Assembly (NCBI GenBank): GCA_023451265.1
Contig: JAEYAG010000138.1
Coordinates: 1 to 46,871, forward strand
DNA from: Actinomycetes bacterium
GTDB lineage: Bacteria > Actinomycetota > Actinomycetes > Actinomycetales > Microbacteriaceae
Direction of reading: 5' to 3'
Length of the DNA stretch: 46,871 nucleotides
Position 1 is the stretch's first letter. Every line of letters begins with the position of its first letter. Shown in pieces: positions 42,101 through 46,871 of the stretch. The position numbers and the translations under genes are program-made. The notes below the pieces were generated by a model that saw only the letters and a list, made by a program, of their open reading frames with translations, did not search any database and was not told the origin of the DNA.

Positions 42101-42155
42101 TCCTTCTCGGCGGATCCCCGACCCCTGCCGGGTCGGGCAAGATTGCAGACGACAT
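39126..42155 (-). CDS. Large sortase-anchored surface protein with thioester-like head
   Basis: 1009 residues. Signal peptide (SVFRAALSVAIALLLAFSGL, cleaved near AHA-GT). Residues ~50-160 resemble thioester adhesin domains: Cys74 in VYCIELG and ALALYVWAVTD, but the Gln expected four residues before Trp130 is Ala, so a thioester may not form. A long stalk of beta-sandwich repeats follows; two late repeats end CGAPGETTVVTE and CGAPGETTKVTE. The sorting signal is LAFTGGG at ~942 (LAXTG, the class E sortase type), a membrane helix and RR, followed by an unusually long acidic tail. SD GGAGGAG. Likely an adhesin for mating contact or host binding. Confidence 0.85.
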   Translation of the reverse strand: MSSAILPDPAGVGDPPRRSVFRAALSVAIALLLAFSGLFVAAQPAHAGTHGAGYDIGQGFLGAYRADDGRQVYCIELGGSAPLSPTSGPHTVTSLDSLSRQQLAELNYALARWGQSGDPNVTAALALYVWAVTDPGVYNSHGMSGDAYYVARAPSSARPTILALLAQMRAEAPAYAATDPSLSLSLDMTDQYQGTLTVTAHPSHLQGPANLSDAVFDNGSTSRTLGAGQFGITGTPADGAPWYQIGASMSAAAEGYGAKVDLYTAGAGEQRTIASVAGTPGNLSASAQTPRIDLDFQPVIGTQVASRFVAQGDAFVDELAVSVTKGTWTILDGARIPITATGTLYGPFDEQPAEADSPPIGAPIAGVEEITLAGAGDYTSAGTITAPSSGFYTWVWAIDKGAQGELGRYLTGSYTDRFGQVAETAVVPFQPKAVSTAQQRLVVPGDPLTDRLVVSSVNGPWLKVDGQPIPVILEGTLYQVPGTRPPTQNAAVDLDAVPIGTVTVTATGPGSYISPVVTAPAAGFVTWVWQVKKASQPEWVQPYLAADWSDDYGVPIESTSVRWPIHTTSELREYNVHPGGRAFDIVTVSGFPADHGDFHGDGYWLPDVDELIHTVYGPFADDAVLTDDLDLSDAPVLTSITTPARNGVYRLGYEDADRITPTEPGYYVVVTSFAGDDRVQPYTSSPADILERFFVPPAHPPVTPPTVITQATPAALVGEPFDDMALVQGTIPDGATLVFRAYGPIPDGEPPICEEAFYVSDPIPVTQPGVYRSGMTSVDQAGSVYWIETLYDAKGEVLVEGSCGAPGETTVVTEQPVELTVTTLATPTVVLGHPATDTAIVSGTVPEGATVTFEAYRQHGDAPVCTEEELVYTGDPILLDGPGEYTSEPVVFEHAGTYYWIETVRDSEGEVLARGLCGAPGETTKVTEVPPPAPPQPPTDRLAFTGGGDWLLPFGIAAAVFLLAGAGALVFGRRLAIYRERNGYVREEDLEYGGLEDIEGLDLKSSDTA

Positions 42156-42573
42156 GAACTCTCCTCCTGTTGGTGGGCGCGGCGGCGAATGCCGCCAGGA
42201 GAGGAGGTGGGCGTCTTGTCTCGGCTCCGATCAAGCAATGCTGCGAACGGGTGGCGGTGCGGGTGATTCACCCGAACCAACCGGGGCGCGCAACGGCCGT
42301 CCTATCGTCCGCCGACGGAGGATGCGGAGGCGCTCATCCCGCTCGCCGCGTCGAACCGAGCGGGGGACGTCGAGGAGCTGTGCTGCGCGCGGAGTCGGGG
42401 TACTACCGCGCCGCTCGCGGTCGTGCCGAAGCCGAGGCAGGGCGTGTGCCGTCGCATCCGAGGGGTGATGTGGCGCCGGCGGCTCCGAAGGAGTCCTCCA
42501 GATAGCCACCGACGCTTATGCACTGACGCGCGCGAAGCACGCTTGCCTGCTTGAGGATGCCCGGGGCATCACA
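42156..42573. other. Upstream region of the surface protein gene
   Basis: About 420 bases between tRNA-Gly and the surface gene. I find no gene: plus-strand frames such as 42170-42505 lack an SD and have Arg/Gly-rich composition of a shadow. It must hold the promoter of the surface gene, reading left, but no clear -35/-10 pair stands out. Confidence 0.5.
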
Positions 42574-42647
42574 TGGAGGGGACGACGGGAATCGAACCCG
42601 CGTTGGCTGCTTGGGAAGCAGCCGTCCTACCATTGAACGACGTCCCC
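42574..42647 (-). tRNA. tRNA-Gly (anticodon CCC)
   Basis: The minus strand folds as a tRNA: acceptor GGGGACG pairs with CGTCCCC, D arm GTTC-AATGGTA-GGAC, anticodon stem GCTGC/GCAGC around loop TTCCCAA (anticodon CCC), T arm CGGG-TTCGATT-CCCG, and a discriminator T followed by encoded CCA. It lies between the integrase 3' end and the surface protein gene, inside the element, and probably replaces the broken tRNA-Gly at 44455-44487. Confidence 0.95.
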
Positions 42648-42699
42648 GAGTAGGTTTCCTCTAGCCTACCGGACGGCGGCCAGTCTCTGGACCGGCTCC

Positions 42700-43956
42700 C
42701 TACGACTGCATGCTGCGATGTTCCAGTGACCCGCTCAGCGCTGCGAGCGACTCGGCGCCAACAACTTTCTCCTCGGCTCCGGTGTAGTGCCTGGTGGTTG
42801 TCCGCTTGCTCTCATGGGCGAGGACTTCCTGGGCGGTGTCCGCGCCGAGGGCCGCGGCAGCCGACTTCCGCATCGAGCGGTAGACGAACATATCCTGGGG
42901 GACACCGAGGGCGTCGAGCTCCGCCTCGTGCGCCTTGCGGAACTGCCTGGCCAACGATTGCGGCCGCTCCGGGTACATCCCCTTCCCCGTGCGCGTCACG
43001 AACAGCAAATCACCGCGAGAGTCGGCCATCCGCCGCTTGAGCACGGCATGCACGTCGTCGCTTGCGACCTCGATCAGGCGCTCCTGGTTCTTTCCCTTCA
43101 GTTCAGACTGTCGGTACAGGCCCTTCTCGTTGGTGTGCGTCATCGTGCCGTTGATCGAGACGTGCTCGGTCAAGGCGCCGGCAGTGTTCGGCCGGCGGAC
43201 GACATCCTCGCGCCGGATCGCCAAGGCTTCGGAGAGCCGGATGGTCAGTCGGTTGGTGAGGATGAGCAGGTCGGCGAGGAGGCGCACGTCGGGCCGCTTT
43301 CCGGGCTTGTTCCCGCGGTCCTCTTCCCAGGCGAGCACGAGTTGGATGATGACGGCGAGGTCGTCGTCGCTCAGTGCGATCAGCTTCGAGGCCGGACGGT
43401 GGAGGGCGAGGATCTTGACCGACGGCACCGGACTCGCTCCGGGCGGGACGACCCCGTGCAGGATCGCGAGGTCGAACATCCCCGCGAGCACACTGCGGGC
43501 CATCAGGGCCTCGTGGTTCGACTTCGTGCGAGCAACCTCGTGGAGGAAGTTGTAGATGCGCGCCGGCGTCAGCGACGCGATCCGCACCTCCCAGAGCAAG
43601 GGCTTGATCGTGCTGTGCAGTGCCCCCTCATAGCGGTCGATCGACTGCGGCTTGATCTTGCCCGGCTGCGGATCGTTCTCGTCCCACTGCCGATTCTTGC
43701 GAAGGTCCAGCAACCATTCGACGGCGAGCTGCTCGATGGTCCCGGCGGGGTCGACTTGCTGGAACACGCCGCCCCAGATGACGTGCGCCTTGCGCTCGAG
43801 GTCATCATGCGCGACCTCCGGGGATGCACCCCACCCTTGGATGTGGTGCGCCTTCCCTTCGCCGTCACGGATGAGGGTGTCGGCGCGGAAGCGCTCGCCG
43901 TACTGTTGGACGTTGACCTTGCCGAGCTCGCCCGGCTGCTTCTTGGGCCTGGGCAT
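42700..43956 (-). CDS. Tyrosine recombinase (integrase)
   Basis: 418 residues. N-terminal arm-binding part (VNVQQYGERFRADTLIRDGE), SAM-like core-binding domain (TIEQLAVEWLLDLRKNR to YNFLHEVARTKSNHE), then the catalytic domain: first Arg in LTNRLTIRLSEALAIRRED, box II as VYRSMRKSAAAALGAD where the usual HxxR is replaced by a Tyr/Met-containing variant keeping the Arg, and VLAHESKRTTTRHYTG with the His and nucleophile Tyr. It would integrate and excise the element at a tRNA-Gly. The frame runs open upstream, but ATG 43956 overlaps the excisionase stop (TGATG), so the pair is co-translated. Confidence 0.93.
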   Translation of the reverse strand: MPRPKKQPGELGKVNVQQYGERFRADTLIRDGEGKAHHIQGWGASPEVAHDDLERKAHVIWGGVFQQVDPAGTIEQLAVEWLLDLRKNRQWDENDPQPGKIKPQSIDRYEGALHSTIKPLLWEVRIASLTPARIYNFLHEVARTKSNHEALMARSVLAGMFDLAILHGVVPPGASPVPSVKILALHRPASKLIALSDDDLAVIIQLVLAWEEDRGNKPGKRPDVRLLADLLILTNRLTIRLSEALAIRREDVVRRPNTAGALTEHVSINGTMTHTNEKGLYRQSELKGKNQERLIEVASDDVHAVLKRRMADSRGDLLFVTRTGKGMYPERPQSLARQFRKAHEAELDALGVPQDMFVYRSMRKSAAAALGADTAQEVLAHESKRTTTRHYTGAEEKVVGAESLAALSGSLEHRSMQS

Positions 43957-44216
43957 CACGACCCCCGTCGCTGGGCGATGAGCCAGTCCCGCACGTCCGC
44001 GGGGAAGTAGCGGACGCGGTTGCCGGCGATCTTGACGTAGACCGGCCCTCCGGACTTGTTCGACCGCCACACGTCGAGGGTGTGCCGGGTGAGCCCGAGG
44101 AAGGCGGCCGTCTCGTCGACAGTCCACATGATCGGTGCGCCGTCGGCGGTCAGGTCGAGCCGGGTCGGATCGAGCGGTGCGGGCTCGCCGCCTGAGGGGG
44201 TCGTTCGCTGTGCCAT
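43956..44216 (-). CDS. Excisionase-like HTH protein
   Basis: 86 residues from ATG 44216. The C-terminal ~65 residues are a MerR-like winged helix of the excisionase/AlpA type: WTVDETAAFLGLTRHTLDVW, RSNKSGGPVYVKIAGNRVRY, FPADVRDWLIAQRR. Such proteins bend DNA at att sites and favour excision, or regulate the integrase. Its stop overlaps the integrase start. The frame is open to 44360 but an internal ATG (44126) would also encode the complete HTH. Upstream lies a long hairpin and the cut tRNA. Confidence 0.85.
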   Translation of the reverse strand: MAQRTTPSGGEPAPLDPTRLDLTADGAPIMWTVDETAAFLGLTRHTLDVWRSNKSGGPVYVKIAGNRVRYFPADVRDWLIAQRRGS

Positions 44217-44367
44217 GCACCGTAGGTGCGAGTGGCGACCAGCCAGGCCGGGTTCAGCGGAACGCCGGGTATGCCGCGATGCAGAACGGTGACGTCGGTT
44301 GGTCGATTCCGGGCCGAAATCGGGGTTTCTCCGTCGAAAACCCGTCGAATGCAGTGCCATCGGTGGC

Positions 44368-44396
44368 CTCCAGTGGTGTCGTAGACACCGCTGGAG
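44368..44396. repeat. 13-bp inverted repeat near the element end
   Basis: CTCCAGTGGTGTC and GACACCGCTGGAG are complementary over 13 bp (one G-T pair) around a 3-base centre GTA. It lies between the excisionase gene and the cut tRNA-Gly, a position suited to an integrase/excisionase arm site or to a hairpin in the xis leader. The rest of 44217-44454 holds no gene I can support. Confidence 0.5.
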
Positions 44397-44454
44397 CCTT
44401 GCGATTGCAGGGCTCGGGCGACTTAGGCCAGAGATGAGGCGGGATTGGGGCGAT

Positions 44455-44487
44455 GAAGCAGAAGTTCTGCCATTGAACTACAGCCCC
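44455..44487 (-). pseudogene. 5' half of tRNA-Gly, cut in the anticodon loop (probable att site)
   Basis: Reading from 44487: acceptor GGGGCTG, TA, D arm GTTC-AATGGCA-GAAC, then TCTGC and loop TTC, where tRNA homology ends and unrelated sequence begins. The loop position shows anticodon first base C, so it was probably tRNA-Gly(CCC). No matching 3' half (ending CAGCCCC) occurs in the window. CTGCTTC is shared with the intact tRNA-Gly at 42577-42647. It most likely marks the integration crossover and the right boundary of the element. Confidence 0.8.
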
Positions 44488-44565
44488 GAGGCTGCGCAGC
44501 CCCGTAGGGCGTTGCTCGCTTCCACGACATTACCAGGGCCACGGACAAGCGCGGGAAGATGGCAC

Positions 44566-44868
44566 ATGCGCATCATTCACACCGTCGTGTTCCGCTTGCG
44601 TCATGACGAAGGGTCGCCGGCGGAAACGGCGTTCCTCTCCGACGCAACGCGAACACTCTCGGCGATCCCGGCCGTCAACGATTTCGCTGTGCGCCGTCAG
44701 GTCAGCAGCAAGAGCGACGCGCGGTTCCAGTTCTCCATGACGTTCGACGACCAGGCGTCCTACGACGCCTACAACACGCACCCCGATCACGTGCGCTTCG
44801 TCGAGACGCGCTGGGTGCCCGAGGTCGCCGCGTTCCAGGAGTACGACTTCGTCGACGTGACGGACTGA
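44566..44868 (+). CDS. Dabb (stress-responsive A/B barrel) domain protein
   Basis: 100 residues forming one ferredoxin-like dimeric alpha/beta barrel: MRIIHTVVFRLRHDEGSPAE, NDFAVRRQVSSKSDARFQFS and MTFDDQASYDAYNTHPDHVR then WVPEVAAFQEYDF. HTVVF near the start and YNTHPDHVRF are typical of Dabb proteins, whose functions range from stress response to small-molecule binding; here it is unknown. SD-like GGGAAG is 5-8 bases from the ATG. It is the first intact gene to the right of the element. Confidence 0.88.
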   Translation: MRIIHTVVFRLRHDEGSPAETAFLSDATRTLSAIPAVNDFAVRRQVSSKSDARFQFSMTFDDQASYDAYNTHPDHVRFVETRWVPEVAAFQEYDFVDVTD

Positions 44869-44897
44869 CCCCACACGGCGGCTGACGCCGGCCGCGG

Positions 44898-45140
44898 TCA
44901 GTGCGTCGGCGGACCCTGATAGCCGCCCGGAGCCTGCGGCGGCATCGGCGGGCGATAGCCCATCGGCGCGAACTGCTGGCCGGTCTCCTGCATCGCGAGC
45001 TTCACACCGTTCTTCACCGCGGTCCGCATGATGAGGTAGCTCACCCACAGCATCAACGCGATGAGCCCGAGATAGATGACGAGCATGAGGATGATGAAGC
45101 CGATGCCGAAACCGGCCGCCGCCCCGTAGTCAGGATTCAT
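44898..45140 (-). CDS. Small membrane protein with proline-rich tail
   Basis: 80 residues: one or two membrane helices (GFGIGFIILMLVIYLGLIAL, then MLWVSYLIMRTAV), and a cytoplasmic or outer tail rich in Pro, Gly, Gln and Tyr (PMGYRPPMPPQAPGGYQGPP). Such proteins occur widely in Microbacteriaceae next to dcd; no function is known. It diverges from dcd with only 29 bases between starts, so the promoters overlap. Confidence 0.75.
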   Translation of the reverse strand: MNPDYGAAAGFGIGFIILMLVIYLGLIALMLWVSYLIMRTAVKNGVKLAMQETGQQFAPMGYRPPMPPQAPGGYQGPPTH

Positions 45141-45169
45141 AGACAGAAACCTACAAGTACGCTGAACTC

Positions 45170-45775
45170 GTGCTGCTGAGCGACCGCGACATCCGCCTCG
45201 AGATCTCCCACGGACGGGTCGGCCTCGACCCCTGGGACCCGGCCATGGTCCAGCCCTCCAGCGTCGACGTGCGCCTGGATCGCTACTTCCGCCTCTTCGA
45301 CAACCACAAGTACCCGTTCATCGACCCCGCCGAGGACCAGCCCGACCTCACGCACCTCATCGAGGTCGCCCCCGACGAGGCCTTCGTCCTGCACCCGGGC
45401 GAGTTCGTGCTCGGGTCGACGTTCGAGCAGGTCACCCTGCCCGACGACATCGCGGCGCGCCTCGAGGGCAAGTCGTCCCTCGGCCGCCTCGGCCTGCTCA
45501 CGCACTCCACGGCCGGCTTCATCGACCCCGGATTCTCCGGACACGTCACCCTCGAGCTCTCCAACGTCGCGACGCTGCCGATCAAGCTCTGGCCCGGCAT
45601 GAAGATCGGCCAGCTCTGCTTCTTCCGCCTGTCCTCCGCGGCCGAGAACCCCTACGGCACCGGCCCGTACCTTAACCGGTATCACGGCCAGCGCGGGCCC
45701 ACGGCATCCCGGTCCTTCCAGAACTTCCACCGCACCGATGTCGGGTCGACGGATGCCGGGGCCATCGGCGGCTGA
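45170..45775 (+). CDS. dcd: dCTP deaminase Dcd
   Basis: 201 residues, trimeric dUTPase-fold enzyme deaminating dCTP. LLSDRDIRLEI and MVQPSSVDVRLDRYFRLF start the fold; the nucleotide-binding core is GKSSLGRLGLLTHSTAGFID and the catalytic Glu is in GHVTLELSN, followed by GMKIGQLCFFRL. Actinobacterial Dcd can be bifunctional (dCTP to dUMP); the sequence alone does not settle it. Start GTG 45170 with no SD and a -10-like TACAAG about 15 bases before it suggests a leaderless mRNA. A strong hairpin follows. Confidence 0.96.
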   Translation: MLLSDRDIRLEISHGRVGLDPWDPAMVQPSSVDVRLDRYFRLFDNHKYPFIDPAEDQPDLTHLIEVAPDEAFVLHPGEFVLGSTFEQVTLPDDIAARLEGKSSLGRLGLLTHSTAGFIDPGFSGHVTLELSNVATLPIKLWPGMKIGQLCFFRLSSAAENPYGTGPYLNRYHGQRGPTASRSFQNFHRTDVGSTDAGAIGG

Positions 45776-45784
45776 CAGACGAAA

Positions 45785-45810
45785 GGCCGCCCTCCCGAAG
45801 GAGAGCGGCC
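45785..45810. terminator. Terminator hairpin between dcd and the MarR-like gene
   Basis: GGCCGC (45785-45790) pairs with GCGGCC (45805-45810), an internal A bulge/mismatch follows, and CTCC/GGAG close a CGAA tetraloop. It lies between convergent genes and can end both transcripts. Confidence 0.8.
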
Positions 45811-45828
45811 CCGATCGGATGCCGCAGC

Positions 45829-46512
45829 TCAGGCGTCGCGCGAGGCTGCGCCCCGGCTGAACCCCGCGTCGAAGCCGCGCTCGAACGCGCGCTCGGCGTG
45901 ACGGTGCGGCGCGTGACCGTGCCCACGGTGGCCGTGCTCGCAGTGACCGTGGCCGGCGTGCTCGCTGGTGCGCTCGCCGTGCGGGCCGAAGCCCGGGCGG
46001 CCGTGACCGAAGCCCGGGCGGCCGTGACCGTGGTCGAACCCACGGGGTCCGAAGCCGCGGCGTCCGAACCCGCGGCCGTGACCGCGCGGCATCCGCTCCT
46101 CCGGGTTCCAGCCCAGTTCACGCGCGATCGCCTCGAGGCTCGCCAGCGTGGTGGCGAAATCCTCGTCCGAGACGGCGCCGGCGATCCGCGAACGGATGCC
46201 GGCGACGCTCTCACCCAGGCGCTCCCTCGCGGTGCGGCCCTCGTCGGTGAGCGTCCACGCGCCGGGCTCGCCGGCGACCCAGCCGCGCTCGATGAGGCGA
46301 CGCAGCTTCTTGCCGCCGCCCCGCTCCAGGCGCGCGCTGAGCTCGGGGGAGACGACGTCGCCGCCGAGCACGTTCAGAATCCGCCAGTCGCGACGGCTGA
46401 TGCCCTCCGTCTCGAACGCGGTCGCGAACTCGCGAGCGAGCAGACCGTCGACGGTGCGCAGCCAGAAGCCGAACGGGCGGGCAGGGGTGGTGGTGTCAGT
46501 GAAGTTCTCCAT
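45829..46512 (-). CDS. MarR-like regulator with His/Gly-rich tail
   Basis: 227 residues. A winged-helix domain occupies ~1-110: FGFWLRTVDGLLAREFATAF, EGISRRDWRILNVLGG, VSPELSARLERGGGKKLRRL, GWVAGEPGAWTLTDEGRTAR, a MarR layout. From ~145 the chain is a low-complexity repeat of Gly, His, Arg, Phe and Pro (HGHGRPGFGHGRPGFG..., HGHCEHGHRGHGH) with about 25 His and one Cys, probably binding Ni, Zn or Cu. ATG 46512 has AAAGGA upstream; longer starts run through the operators. It diverges from another Gly/His-rich gene, so a metal-responsive, self-regulated pair is plausible. Confidence 0.78.
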   Translation of the reverse strand: MENFTDTTTPARPFGFWLRTVDGLLAREFATAFETEGISRRDWRILNVLGGDVVSPELSARLERGGGKKLRRLIERGWVAGEPGAWTLTDEGRTARERLGESVAGIRSRIAGAVSDEDFATTLASLEAIARELGWNPEERMPRGHGRGFGRRGFGPRGFDHGHGRPGFGHGRPGFGPHGERTSEHAGHGHCEHGHRGHGHAPHRHAERAFERGFDAGFSRGAASRDA

Positions 46513-46556
46513 GACAGGTCCTTTCAGATCAGGGGGACGGCGGTGCCGTCCGAGTT

Positions 46557-46619
46557 GCATGTCATTGTGCATGTACATGCAGTGTGACATGCAATACGGA
46601 CGCATGTCAAGTGGCATGT
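46557..46619. promoter_or_regulatory. Cluster of GCATGTCA operators
   Basis: GCATGTCA occurs at 46557-46564 and 46602-46609 and inverted (TGACATGC) at 46585-46592; TGCATGTACATGCA at 46568-46581 is a perfect 14-bp palindrome of the same core, and GCATGTA recurs at 46614. TGACATGC-N9-GCATGTCA makes a second perfect dyad. The set fills the divergent gap between the two His-rich genes, so the MarR-like protein probably binds several sites. Confidence 0.7.
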
Positions 46620-46630
46620 AAATTGGAGGC

Positions 46631-46871
46631 ATGACGGATGCCGCTGCCGAAGACCTCGACGCCATCGCCGCCGCCCTCGGGCGCCTGCGAGGCCGAGGGC
46701 GGGGATTCCCTCCCGGCGCCGGCGGCCCGTTCGGCCCCGGCGGACCCTTCGGCGCCCGCGGACACGGACACCCGGCGCATGAGTGGCTGCACGGCGACCA
46801 CGGCGACGGCCGCGGCGACGGCCACAGCCGTGGCGGTGGCGACGACGACCGCGACAGCAGGCGCGGCGGAC
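46631..46871 (+). CDS. Gly/His-rich protein, N-terminal part (runs off the window)
   Basis: At least 80 codons from ATG 46631 with SD TTGGAGG. Begins MTDAAAEDLDAIAAALGRLR, then low-complexity Gly/Pro/Phe (GRGFPPGAGGPFGPGGPFGA) and His/Asp/Gly-rich sequence (GHGHPAHEWLHGDHGDGRGD). No stop is reached. The composition mirrors the tail of the divergent MarR-like regulator. Possibly another regulator or a metal-binding protein whose structured domain lies beyond the window. Shares the GCATGTCA operator cluster. Confidence 0.6.
   Translation, partial: MTDAAAEDLDAIAAALGRLRGRGRGFPPGAGGPFGPGGPFGARGHGHPAHEWLHGDHGDGRGDGHSRGGGDDDRDSRRGG

Noticed and set aside
42170..42505. 111-residue plus-strand gene before tRNA-Gly
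   Set aside because: No SD, Arg/Gly/Ala-biased, overlaps the promoter region of the surface gene, and no family.

Overview
The window is high-GC actinobacterial DNA. Codon usage, GTG/TTG starts, hairpin terminators without U-tracts, TANNNT-type promoters and recurrent GGCATCC/GGATGCC words suggest Microbacteriaceae, most likely Microbacterium. This is inference: there is no rRNA or marker gene to confirm it.

Layout. (1) 1-383: three copies of a ~68-bp unit with 18-bp inverted arms, not coding. (2) 467-2811 (-): a TetR regulator and a DHA2-type drug exporter, one operon with its own operator. (3) 2867-15420: a complete myo-inositol catabolic locus. A GntR regulator and a ThuA-like gene (-) diverge from an operon (+) of iolC, a Cgl0159-type aldolase, iolA, iolB, iolD, iolE, iolG, an IolH-like protein, an SDR dehydrogenase and a third TIM-barrel isomerase. 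Two matching TTATTGTNNNNACAA dyads sit over the divergent promoters. Together these genes take inositol or inosose through diketo and deoxygluconate intermediates to acetyl-CoA and DHAP. (4) 15436-17588: the tail of a dead sugar isomerase, a LacI regulator, and a divergent VOC protein with a LacI-type operator at its promoter. (5) 17656-27702: a glycan-use locus. A LacI regulator diverges from a GH42 beta-galactosidase, two ABC permeases, a sugar-binding lipoprotein, a secreted GH93-like/ricin-lectin enzyme with a WxL-like C-terminus, and a membrane-anchored DUF916-like partner. (6) 27730-31400: a CaiB-type pseudogene, an NAD-dependent epimerase, an MFS exporter and a divergent TetR with a perfect palindrome between them.

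(7) 31595-32800 is a scrapyard of truncated genes: an IS3-type transposase tail, the head of a GH43 glycosidase, a piece of L-rhamnose isomerase and unidentified scraps. It looks like an edge of horizontally acquired DNA. (8) 32826-44487 is a mobile element. It carries a MobF relaxase/helicase, a membrane protein, two consensus DnaA boxes, an SOS-like promoter driving two small unknown genes, a ~1000-residue sortase-anchored surface protein with a thioester-domain-like head, a complete tRNA-Gly(CCC), a tyrosine integrase and an excisionase-like HTH protein. The element ends at a second tRNA-Gly that is cut off in its anticodon loop. The likely reading is that integration broke the resident tRNA-Gly(CCC) and the element supplies a replacement. 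No type IV secretion genes are visible, so it is mobilisable, or only part of a conjugative element is in view.

(9) 44566-46871 returns to chromosomal genes: a Dabb protein, a small membrane protein, dcd, and a MarR-like regulator with a His/Gly-rich tail, divergent from a partly visible Gly/His-rich gene across a cluster of GCATGTCA operators.

The strongest candidates for something not well described are the tRNA-replacing integration module with its surface adhesin and SOS-like genes (8), the WxL-like enzyme/anchor pair in an actinobacterium (5), and the inverted-repeat array (1). All functional assignments come from reading the sequence. No database search was run.
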